Shown one piece after another: positions 45,051 through 52,756 of a stretch of 64,000 nucleotides of DNA. Origin of the DNA: Capsicum annuum (lineage: Eukaryota > Streptophyta > Magnoliopsida > Solanales > Solanaceae); assembly GCF_002878395.1 (NCBI RefSeq), contig NC_061112.1, positions 37,080,284 to 37,144,283 on the forward strand. Reading direction: 5' to 3'. Positions within the stretch are counted from its first letter, which is position 1, and each line of letters begins with the position of its first letter. Under the pieces are notes generated by a model that was not told the origin of the DNA, searched no databases, and saw nothing but the letters and a program-made list of their open reading frames with translations. Position numbers and translations under genes: made by a program.

Positions 45051-46590
45051 AATGAACAAAGAAGAATTTATAATAGATGAAAAAATATATGAAACCATGA
45101 AGGATTAAAAATAAAAATAGTATTTTCTAATCTAGGAAGAAGGTATAAGAAAATAAGTGAACATTTATATTTAATGTTAGAAAAAGAAGAATTAAAATTA
45201 GAAGATAAATTGACAGCTATGGTAAGAATAGAAAAAGAAAATGAAGAAATAGAAAGAAAAAAAGAAATGGAAAAAATAAAACAATAAACTACAGAAGAAA
45301 TATGAAAAATAGAAGAAACTAAAAATAGTAGGATTGTTGAATTAGAAAGAGAACTACAAATGCTAAAAGATTTGTATGAAAAGAGACAGAAAGAAAAAGA
45401 AGAAAAAGTTAAAGAACAAAAATTATTAAATGAGATAAATCAATTTAAAGAAACATTAGAAATAAGCAATAAAGAAATAGAAACCAGGGAATTAGAAATA
45501 AATACAATAGATGTTGAAGAAATAGATAATTATGATTCGAAAGATAGTGAAACATATACAAAAATTTTAACAAATACCAAAACTTTAGAAATCAATGAAA
45601 AACAAGAAGTAATTAATGAAGAAAACTTAGAAAATAGAAACACAGAAATAAATACTCTTGATAAAAAAGAAGATGAAAATATAATAGCTAGAACATCAAA
45701 AATAAGAAAACCTACATATTATAAGAATAAATTTAAAAGATATAATCTAAAAGATGAATATGACAAATGGACACCAAAACAAACAGTAAATAAAAATTAT
45801 AACTTTTTAGACTTAGATTGTGTAATAGATACAGAAAAAACAATACAATTATGGAAAGGATATATGACAAAACAATTATTAGATAATAATATAAACGTAA
45901 CAGATGCACCAGAATATATAGAAAGAATACTAATAGGAACAGTGTAATTATGGTTTTCAAATTTAACTGAAAATAGTAAGAAGGTATTAAGAACTGATAA
46001 ACCTACAGAAGGAACATCATCAACAACTACAACTAAATTAACACCTATAGAATTATTTAAAAAAATATGAAATAGCTATAAAAGACGAATTTAGCAGCAT
46101 GACAACAACAGAAGAAGAACAAAATGAAGAGAAAGATACAAATAGGAATTTAATGTTAAAATTAGCAATATGTAATATGTGTTACATAGATGAGTATACT
46201 TGCGTATTTAAAGAATATTATTATAAAGGAACATATAATACAGAAGAAAGTAAAGAAATAAGAAAATTATATTTTAATAAATTACCTGAACCATTTAGTT
46301 CAAAAATAATAAAAAGTTGGGATGAAGCAAAAATAGTAGATACTTTAGGAGCAAGAATAAAATTTTTACAACAATGGTATAGAAACCTATGTAAAAAATA
46401 TAGAGAATAAATAAAAATGAAAAAAACATTAATAAGAAATTTAGCATGTTGCAAAGATAAAATAGCACCTCAATTTGGATGCGAAGAAAGATATCATAAG
46501 AAAAGAAAAAGACATAAGAAATATAAAAAATCAAAATATAAATATAAGAAACCAAGGAAAAGAATTAGATTTAAGTGGAGAAAAAATATT
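45051..46590 (+). pseudogene. Viral coat-protein-like ORF, broken
   Basis: The first part (45051-45350) and the open stretch 45360-45947 are Lys/Glu/Asn-rich with coiled-coil character (for example KEKEEKVKEQKLLNEINQF). They end in a segment with WKGYMTKQLLDNNI. After a stop at 45945-45947 and a frameshift near 46068, the open stretch 46099-46410 carries LAICNMCYIDEYTCVFKEYY and KLYFNKLPEPFSSKII, which I match to the conserved core of caulimovirid coat proteins. The end (46420-46590) is a basic Lys/Arg/Tyr-rich tail. No intact CX2CX4HX4C zinc knuckle is seen. It would form the capsid. Confidence 0.7.
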
Positions 46591-46829
46591 TAAAATACCA
46601 ACAATAAAAAACATATTTAGTGAAAGAAAAGAAGAATACTACGTAGTAAGCTAAAAAGAACATGTAATAGACAGTAGATATGCAAAAGGTAAAGCTAGTA
46701 TATCACTAGTAACAAAAAGAATAATTAATAAAGAAATAAATGATATAAAAATTAGAGACTCAATAAAATACGTCCACATAGGAGATACAGAGATATTAAT
46801 AAAAGCATGTTTCAGAGAAGGGATCTAGT
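46500..46829 (+). pseudogene. Viral movement-protein-like fragment (30K type), truncated
   Basis: In a different frame from the coat-protein tail and overlapping it, the sequence encodes EKIFKIPTIKNIFSERKEEY, a stop near 46652, HVIDSRYAKGKASISLVTKR and then KYVHIGDTEILIKACFREGI, ending in a stop at 46827-46829. The last block resembles the central hydrophobic region of caulimovirid cell-to-cell movement proteins. The C-terminal half is missing. The match is by eye only; it could instead be part of a protease region. Confidence 0.5.
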
Positions 46830-47110
46830 AGGCTTAAACAGTGTATAGAAGGAAGTGAAAAAAATTACACAAAAATTAGAAAATATAAAAAATACTGAAG
46901 ATACAATAGAATTGGTCATATTTTCAATAAATAAAAAGAAAATAACTATATTTTCAATAAGTAAGATAGAAATAATTAAGAAAAAATTAGAACAATTATA
47001 TAGTGAAGATCCATTAAAAGGATGAAAAAACATAAAACCACTATAAAAATTGAATTAATAGATAAAAATAGCATAATAACTCAAAAACCATTAACATATA
47101 ATTTTGACGA
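46830..47110 (+). pseudogene. Viral pol N-terminal linker, protease apparently deleted
   Basis: After the movement-like fragment the frame resumes with KKITQKLENIKNTEDTIELV and continues to KKKLEQLYSEDPLKG, the kind of segment that lies between protease and RT in caulimovirid polyproteins. No D-T/S-G aspartic protease motif is visible between 46830 and 46960. I infer that a deletion removed the end of the movement protein and the protease. Confidence 0.5.
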
Positions 47111-48110
47111 TTTAAAATGCGCATAGAAGAATTATTAGAAAAACAATACATACAAAAAAGTAATAGTAAACGTAATAGCCCAGCATTTATAGTAAATAAA
47201 CATAGTGAACAAAAAAGAGGAAAAAGTAGAATGGTTATTGATTATAGAAATTTAAATGCAAAAACTATGACATATAATTACCCAATACCAAATAAGATAT
47301 TAAAAATAAGACAAATACAAGGAAATATAATTACTTTAGTAAATTTGATTATAAATCAAAATTTTACCATTTAAAGTTAGAAGAAGAATCTAAAGAATTA
47401 ACCGCATTTACGGTACCACAAGGATTTTATGAATGGAATGTACTGCCATTTGGATATAAAAATGCACCAGGTAGATATCAACATTTTATAGATAGTTATT
47501 TAAACAATTGCCTAATTCTATAGTATATATAGATGATATACTATTATATACAAAGACCAAAGAAGAACATTTAAAATTATTAGAACAATTTACTAATATA
47601 ATAGAAAAATCGGAATTAAGTTTAAGTGAAAAGAAAGTTGAAATTATGAAAAATCAGATAGAAGTTTTAGGAATACAAATAGATAAAAGTGGAGTAAAAA
47701 TGCAACAATATATAGTACAAAAAATAATAAATTCAAAAGAAGAATTAGATACAAAAAAGAAATTACAATTATTTTTAGGATTAGTAAACCAAGTAAGAGA
47801 ATATATACCAAAATTAGCAGAAAATCTAAAGCCCTTACAGAAAAAATTAAAAAAGGATGTAGAATATAATTATAACGAAGAAGATAAAAAACAAGTTCAG
47901 AAAATAAAAATACTTTGTAAAGAATTACCAAAATTACAATTTCCAGATAAAAATAGAAAATTTATATATATAGTAGAAGCAGATGTTAGTGAATGTAGTT
48001 ATGGAGGAGTACTTAAATATAGATATGAAGAAGAAAAATTAGAATACCATTGTAGATACTACTCGGGTATGTTTAATGAAAAAGAAATAAAATAGAAAAT
48101 AAATAGAAAA
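47111..48110 (+). pseudogene. Viral reverse transcriptase and start of RNase H, broken
   Basis: RT fingers: EELLEKQYIQKSNSKRNSPA, RMVIDYRNLNAKTMTYNYPI (47117-47300). A frameshift near 47335 is followed by KFYHLKLEEESKELTAFTVP and LPFGYKNAPGRYQHFI. A second frameshift comes at about 47505, then the catalytic box YIDDILLYTK is intact at 47524-47553. The thumb and connection follow, and RNase H starts with IYIVEADVSECSYGGVLKYR, where DVSE supplies catalytic Asp. A stop at 48093-48095 interrupts before NRKELC. It would copy the pregenomic RNA into DNA. Confidence 0.85.
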
Positions 48111-48440
48111 GAATTATGCTCATTATATAAATGTTTATTAGCATTTGAGCCATATATTGTATATAATAAGTTTATTGTACGAACAGATAATACACAGGTA
48201 CGTTGGTGGCTAACAAAGAAAATACAAAATTCAGTTACAACAAAAGAGATTCGGAGACTAGTCTTGAATATATTAAATTTCACATTTATAATTGAAGTAA
48301 TTAGTACTAACAAAAATGTTATTGCAGATTACATATCAAGACAAAGCTACACAGAGCGATATAATAGAAGAAGATACTCTAGAAAAGATATTCAACACCC
48401 TAACTATGCCTTCAATGAAAGTGGACAGTGTAGGTAATGA
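48096..48440 (+). pseudogene. Viral RNase H, C-terminal half
   Basis: It continues in frame after the stop: NRKELCSLYKCLLAFEPYIV with the catalytic Glu, FIVRTDNTQVRWWLTKKIQN with an Asp, and TNKNVIADYISRQ with the last Asp. It ends at a stop near 48433. The catalytic set appears complete apart from the single in-frame stop upstream. Confidence 0.82.
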
Positions 48441-48645
48441 AATAGAAAAGCTAAAGACTAATAAAGTTAAACTGAAGTCTATAGCTACAAATCAGCTAAC
48501 TCAGCAATGTGCAGAGCTATGTCGATCGGAAGACATTAAAATTCCAGAGCTAGAAGGAGACGTTGCGCACTCCATAAACCCCATAACGTTTATCAATCTA
48601 CTTCTGCAGGTACAAGCAAAGGAGTTAGGAAAAACACAAATATGA
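48316..48645 (+). CDS. Viral ORF overlapping the end of pol, unknown function
   Basis: A 109-codon open stretch overlaps RNase H in another frame for about 120 bases. The part unique to this frame (from about 48440) is MKVDSVGNEIEKLKTNKVKL and further, acidic and Leu-rich with no recognised domain. Its stop TGA overlaps the ATG of the next ORF (ATGA at 48642-48645), an arrangement that fits re-initiation on a polycistronic RNA. The overlapping frame means it may start nearer 48413 than 48316. Whether it makes a protein is unknown. Confidence 0.45.
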   Translation: MLLQITYQDKATQSDIIEEDTLEKIFNTLTMPSMKVDSVGNEIEKLKTNKVKLKSIATNQLTQQCAELCRSEDIKIPELEGDVAHSINPITFINLLLQVQAKELGKTQI

Positions 48646-49612
48646 ACCTAAACAGGCTATTTGATAAACCATTTATTCCAAATGCACCAAAAGATCCTAT
48701 GTTCATACCCCCACAAATTACCACATATTGAGATAGTTTAAACCAAGACAAAAAACCTACAACTATACAGTCCGAACATACATAGAAAATATTTACAAAA
48801 TACAAAACTTCTTAAATACCAACCCCAGTGCTATAAACATCCAAGAACCACATATGAATTATATAACCCAGAAGCTAACCGGATACAATAAGCTAATTGA
48901 TTTACCCCAAACCAAACCAAGTCTAGTTAAAACCTGTTATGAATATGGACTACTTAGTACCATATATACCCAAGACGGAAATGAAATATCCAATATACCG
49001 AAAAGATATGATTCATTTAACATTTTTAAAAGAATAACCAAAGGTAACTTATTTTTTATAAAATTTTACACGGCACCAACAGAGATATTGTATGATGAAG
49101 TTAAATCACCTATACAAGTTGTAAAAATAAGAATGACTCGAGATATGATTATACCAGAAGATATTATTCCACAACCAGAAATACCTAGAATTGAGATACC
49201 GAATTTTTATGCAAATAAGAGAATTATCGGACTATCCACAATTCTTCAAGAGTTAGCAAACAGTTATCGCAACAGAAATCCCATATGGAGTTATTATTCA
49301 AGAGGTAATGTAATAGTATACTCAAATTCAAAGGAACTACGAGAAGCAGATATGGAAGTCGTTAGGCAATGGATCTTGACTTTACTCAATCCAGAGAAAA
49401 AACCTATCGCCAGAGCCATTAGAGAAAAATTTATTTTGGAAGAATTATTTACCAGATATTGCAAGTTAATTGGACATAAATATCTAAACCATCAATGTTC
49501 AAAAGAAGATAAAAAGCGACAGCTAGAAGATGCAAGATATGAAGCAATAATGGAGATACAGAGCAATAAAAAGAAGATAACTACAGATAAAGAAAGAAGA
49601 CAAAGAAAGTAA
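48642..49612 (+). pseudogene. Viral transactivator/inclusion-body-like ORF, broken near its N-terminus
   Basis: The ATG at 48642 opens MNLNRLFDKPFIPNAPKDPM and meets a stop at about 48729. A shift near 48750 brings in YNYTVRTYIENIYKIQNF, which joins the long open stretch 48854-49612 (252 codons). That stretch has LINK-like segments, an aromatic-rich middle (NPIWSYYSRGNVIVYSNSKE) and a Cys/His cluster (CKLIGHKYLNHQC) near 49452-49500, then a Lys/Arg-rich tail. Position last before the promoter is where caulimovirids keep the translation transactivator and inclusion-body protein. I call it by position and general look, not by a motif match. Confidence 0.55.
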
Positions 49613-49714
49613 TTCAAGGAGAAAAAGAAATATGGAAGATTTAAAATAGTTAGATAGCTTTACGTAAATATCATGTAACTAGCCTTAGGCTTTTTGGCTT
49701 TTCTTAGTCTTTTA

Positions 49715-49765
49715 TGGCAAGTAGTGCCATTATTAGATTTTTGGCAAGTAGTGCCATTGTTAGAT
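49715..49765 (+). repeat. Two tandem 27-bp-spaced copies of a promoter motif
   Basis: The phrase tggcaagtagtgccatt plus (a/g)ttagatt occurs at 49715-49740 and again at 49742-49765. It lies about 100-150 bases upstream of the TATA box. Confidence 0.85.
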
Positions 49766-49866
49766 TAGACATTAGCTTTAGGACTTTGCAGAAACGTTTT
49801 TCTTACTTTTGTAAAGTAGCTGACAGATGTAAAGAAAAATAGTGTACGCATTTTCATTTCTAAGAA

Positions 49867-49874
49867 TATAAATA
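49867..49874 (+). promoter_or_regulatory. TATA box of the pararetrovirus promoter
   Basis: TATAAATA at 49867, after the transactivator-like ORF and downstream of the doubled motif. It would drive the pregenomic RNA. The same stretch contains AATAAA at 49871, which could also act in 3' end formation. Transcription start would be about 49900. Confidence 0.6.
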
Positions 49875-49959
49875 AACGAGTACTTGCTCAGATGAAGGCA
49901 AGCCTTCATACATTGAAGCAAAAAATCTCTTGTCCACAACAAAAATTTTGCTTATTTAT

Positions 49960-50416
49960 TAAAAAAAAGGTATATTTTAATGGAAAAATCTATGGAGAAA
50001 CAAAGCTTAGAATTATCAAACTACCAGAACAGGTATATTCATTTACTATTATGAATAGCTAAATTCATAAATTCCTAACAATCATGATATGATAAAATAA
50101 GTTCATGTTAGTTGCTTTATAGTAGAATTATTCGACAAATAGCATGTTAAGAAGTTTACTAGCAAAGTGGAAAAGGAGAAAATTCCCCAAGAACTATGCC
50201 ATCCTAAAGGTGAAATTGGCGAGGCAAAAAGGCCGTGATAGGGGAGTAACCAAAGTAGAGGCGTTGTTTAAGGGAAAAGTATCTAGATTACCATGCTAAT
50301 AGTGACCAAAGAATATGTTACTTAAGAATAATCTAGTATATAGCAATCTAAAGTGATCATATTTTGTTATGTGCATGATTGAAAGAAATATTTTAAAAAT
50401 AGCAATTTTATGAAAA
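49960..50416 (+). other. Viral leader with long-range stem
   Basis: Noncoding sequence between the promoter and the first small ORF. It contains complementary segments at 50140-50146 (tagcatg) with 50292-50298 (catgcta), and 50154-50162 (gtttactag) with 50283-50291 (ctagattac, 7 of 9 pairs). The enclosed part (about 50170-50280) is richer in G and C than the surroundings. Confidence 0.5.
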
Positions 50417-50617
50417 ATGAATAATTATTTATCTGACGAAATGGTAGATAAATTTAAAATACTCGTTTTATATGTACTTAGGGATATAGAAATAGTGCAT
50501 ATAAGAAAAATCATATTGGAAAAAATATTTGATAGATATTTTATGACTAGAATTAATTATATACCACACCTACCGAACTACTTTTATAAATACTTACATG
50601 CCAAACCCACACACTAA
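50417..50617 (+). CDS. Viral small ORF 1, 66 residues, unknown
   Basis: It opens MNNYLSDEMVDKFKILVLYV and contains LRDIEIVHIRKIILEKIFDR, a hydrophobic/basic helical pattern. It resembles ORF 3 (50826-51014) in the segment KILVLYxLRD...I...KKII.KK. The end overlaps ORF 2 by 20 bases. No database family is known to me. Confidence 0.45.
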   Translation: MNNYLSDEMVDKFKILVLYVLRDIEIVHIRKIILEKIFDRYFMTRINYIPHLPNYFYKYLHAKPTH

Positions 50618-50825
50618 CTATGATAAATTATGTATATTTAGAATTTTGGAAAAACAATATGAGAAACATACAATTAGTAGAAAAACAAATAAAAAAATTT
50701 TAGACAAATACATGGAAACTAAAGATGTAAAATATATAGAATTCCTTAATGAAAATATGCAAGAATTACTTAGACTAAAACAAACAACTGAAAAATATTA
50801 CGAAAAAACATTTAATCAAGCCTAA
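50598..50825 (+). CDS. Viral small ORF 2, 75 residues, coiled-coil-like
   Basis: The ATG at 50598 overlaps the end of ORF 1. The sequence is Lys/Glu-rich with LEKQYEKHTISRKTNKKILD, VKYIEFLNENMQELLRLKQT and ends EKYYEKTFNQA. The end is echoed in ORF 5 (EYYSKTFNQ). Its stop TAA (50823-50825) directly abuts the ATG of ORF 3. Confidence 0.45.
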   Translation: MPNPHTNYDKLCIFRILEKQYEKHTISRKTNKKILDKYMETKDVKYIEFLNENMQELLRLKQTTEKYYEKTFNQA

Positions 50826-51014
50826 ATGACAGATGATATTAAAATACTTGTTTTATATATACTTAGAGATGTATAAATTATAGACATAAAGAAAATAATA
50901 TGGAAAAAATTACAAGATTATGAAGAGGAAGAATTATTAAACAGTATAGAAAACTTACGCATATATTATGAACATCAATATTATTTAGATTCAGATGGAT
51001 ATTATACAGACTAA
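50826..51014 (+). pseudogene. Viral small ORF 3, one internal stop
   Basis: It starts immediately after the stop of ORF 2 (TAAATG). MTDDIKILVLYILRDV is followed by a stop, then IIDIKKIIWKKLQDYEEEEL and an aromatic-rich end to a stop at 51012-51014. It is a relative of ORF 1. Reading continues for 8 more residues to a second stop; ORF 4 follows in another frame. Confidence 0.45.
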
Positions 51015-51099
51015 AAATATCAGGATATATTAAGAAATTAGAGCAAACCAAGAAGACCTACATAAAGAAATTAATTATAGAAAACAAATTATAGAAATA

Positions 51100-51300
51100 A
51101 TGAAAAATCTAATAGAAAAATTAAAATGGATAGACGAAACCTTAAAAAATCTAGAAAAAAGCATAGATAAAAGTTTAGATAGTTTAAAAAATTCATTAAA
51201 AAGAGAACAAGAAGAAATAATTAGTAGCATAAATAACCTCAAACAAGATATTAAATATAGTACTAATAGAATAGATTATTATACATTTACTTTAGAATAA
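51100..51300 (+). CDS. Viral small ORF 4, 66 residues, coiled coil
   Basis: MKNLIEKLKWIDETLKNLEK followed by regular Leu/Ile spacing (SIDKSLDSLKNSLKREQEEI, SSINNLKQDIKYSTNRIDYY) is a clear heptad pattern. The same frame is open upstream to about 51040 without an ATG, so the start may have been lost. The stop at 51298-51300 is one base from the ATG of ORF 5. Confidence 0.45.
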   Translation: MKNLIEKLKWIDETLKNLEKSIDKSLDSLKNSLKREQEEIISSINNLKQDIKYSTNRIDYYTFTLE

Positions 51301-51301
51301 A

Positions 51302-51516
51302 ATGATAAACTACGAATAACTAAAATATTGGAAATAAGAAATAGAAGAAATAAGATTAACAGAAAACCTTATAAAAACAAATTTAATTGAATACTTTAAA
51401 ACAAAAGTTATAGAATATTTAGAATATCTTAAAACTAATATAAAAGATTTACAAAAACTAAAGAATACTATAGCAAAACATTTAATCAACTACCATTTAA
51501 TCACCCCAAAATATGA
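51302..51516 (+). pseudogene. Viral small ORF 5, broken relative of ORF 2
   Basis: MINYE, a stop, LKYWK, a stop, EIEEIRLTENLIKTNLIEYF then VIEYLEYLKTNIKDLQKLK. A frameshift near 51466 brings in EYYSKTFNQLPFNHPKI, ending in a TGA that overlaps the ATG of ORF 6 (ATGA at 51513-51516). The middle and end parallel ORF 2. Confidence 0.4.
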
Positions 51517-51623
51517 ATATCAGTAAAATTGAATATATTAATAAAATATATGAAAATAAAAAATACAAGAACGAAGAAAAACAGTTAATGAATATTAGTA
51601 CAAAGAATTTAACAATTACATAA
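51513..51623 (+). CDS. Viral small ORF 6, 36 residues
   Basis: MNISKIEYINKIYENKKYKN and further to a stop at 51621-51623. It is Lys/Asn/Ile-rich. Its start overlaps the stop of ORF 5 and its stop lies 4 bases before the ATG of ORF 7. Given its size, translation is uncertain. Confidence 0.35.
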   Translation: MNISKIEYINKIYENKKYKNEEKQLMNISTKNLTIT

Positions 51624-51627
51624 ATTA

Positions 51628-51804
51628 ATGGATACATCTTACGAAAAGAATAAATCATTAAAAGAAATCGAAACCCAACTATATAGTTTATACCTAGAAT
51701 ACAAAAGGTTACATAATACTAACGAGGATCCTAAAACACTAGATAATTTAATTACGATAATATCTAATCTAGAATATAAATTAATAAAACATTTTAAGTT
51801 ATAG
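51628..51804 (+). CDS. Viral small ORF 7, 58 residues, coiled-coil-like
   Basis: MDTSYEKNKSLKEIETQLYS and LYLEYKRLHN show a heptad-like pattern, ending in LEYKLIKHFKL and a TAG at 51802-51804. It is intact. The viral A-rich character ends shortly after this point. Confidence 0.4.
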   Translation: MDTSYEKNKSLKEIETQLYSLYLEYKRLHNTNEDPKTLDNLITIISNLEYKLIKHFKL

Positions 51805-52320
51805 TTTAAGGATAAATTTTGAACTAAAAGATGAGATGTGCAGAGTAAATTCAGCGGCAACAACTAGATTTGATGAAAGGTAAATATAAAATTAAATTTT
51901 TTTTCTAAATTAGAACAGAAATTTTATTTCATATTTGTGCAGATACGATATTGCTATAGGTATTAATTTAATTGGGTGCCATGCATATTGTTAAATTTTT
52001 TAAGCAGTTTTCAAAACTAAAGATGTTTCTCCATGTAAGCACAAGTCAACTCCATCATATATGTGCTTAATCAAGTTTCACTATCATGTAACTTCTTTGA
52101 CATATATATTAACTTTATTGTAAATACTAATTCTTTTCAGCCTATGTTTGTGGGGTAAAGGTAGAATTGATACTAAAGAAAATATTGAACCATGGCGAGA
52201 AATTAATGAACGCGTTCTCTTCGACAAAGATGCAGAGAAAAAAATTAGTAGAGGAGACAGTAAATGGACTTCATGATAGGAATGTCACTGAAAAAGAAAT
52301 AATTAATTCATAAAATCAAT
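51805..52320 (+). pseudogene. Possible spliced host gene fragment
   Basis: An open stretch (frame through 51811-51879) ends in GAAAG followed by GTAAATA. An acceptor TTTGTGCAG ends at 51952, a 17-base piece (51953-51969) is followed by GTATTAAT, and an acceptor TTCTTTTCAG ends at 52140. Joining the three pieces keeps a frame open to a stop near 52312. Skipping the small piece also gives an open frame, to 52276. I do not recognise either product. Two open possibilities mean that the exon structure is uncertain, and there is no start region. Confidence 0.3.
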
Positions 52321-52756
52321 GCTCTTGGGACACCTCAAGAAGGATCTCCAACTCATCATCCTAAGGACAACAATTATATTGAGCATTTATAAGGAGCTAT
52401 TCCCTGAATGAATTGAAGAATTGAAATAATAACCACACTCGATTTATGCATGTGCACATGAAAATTATAGAATTATAAGTATTATTAGTAAATTAATAAT
52501 ATATATGTTTCTTCCTTACCACAGAACTATGCGTATCTTCATTGTTAACTATGGTAAAGGAAAGCTGAATATTGCAATGGATGACAGAGAATCAATAATC
52601 ACTGCATACTTGTGTTTGCTGGGATATATATATATAATTTTTTTCATACAATATGAGAATATTATCATCACTGCACGGGTTCTTCCATCTAGTGTATATA
52701 TATATATGATGTGTTTACAAATTAATTGCAAAACATGGCACTATCCTTGTTATACG

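Larger units (their letters stand above)
44699..51804 (+). mobile_element. Endogenous pararetrovirus (Caulimoviridae), nearly one genome length, all genes broken
   Basis: Order on the plus strand: tRNA-Met PBS, short ORF, long coiled-coil/coat-protein region, movement-protein-like fragment, RT and RNase H, a short ORF, a transactivator-like ORF, promoter, leader with long-range stem, and small coiled-coil ORFs. There is no integrase and there are no LTRs. Codon use is extremely A-rich, unlike the gypsy elements on either side. The total is about 7.1 kb against roughly 7-8 kb for a typical member. A separate transactivator-like ORF suggests the solendovirus/cavemovirus/soymovirus side of the family. 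Stops, frameshifts and at least one deletion prevent production of infectious virus from this copy. Confidence 0.85.

Noticed and set aside
46812..47033. Hydrophobic Phe/Ile-rich ORFs on the minus strand across 45700-48300
   Set aside because: They are mirror images of A-rich viral genes on the plus strand (AAA/GAA codons read as TTT/TTC). No start context or family resemblance.
49871..49876. AATAAA as the viral polyadenylation signal
   Set aside because: It overlaps the TATA box and lies upstream of the likely transcription start, so by itself it cannot be assigned as the poly(A) signal.
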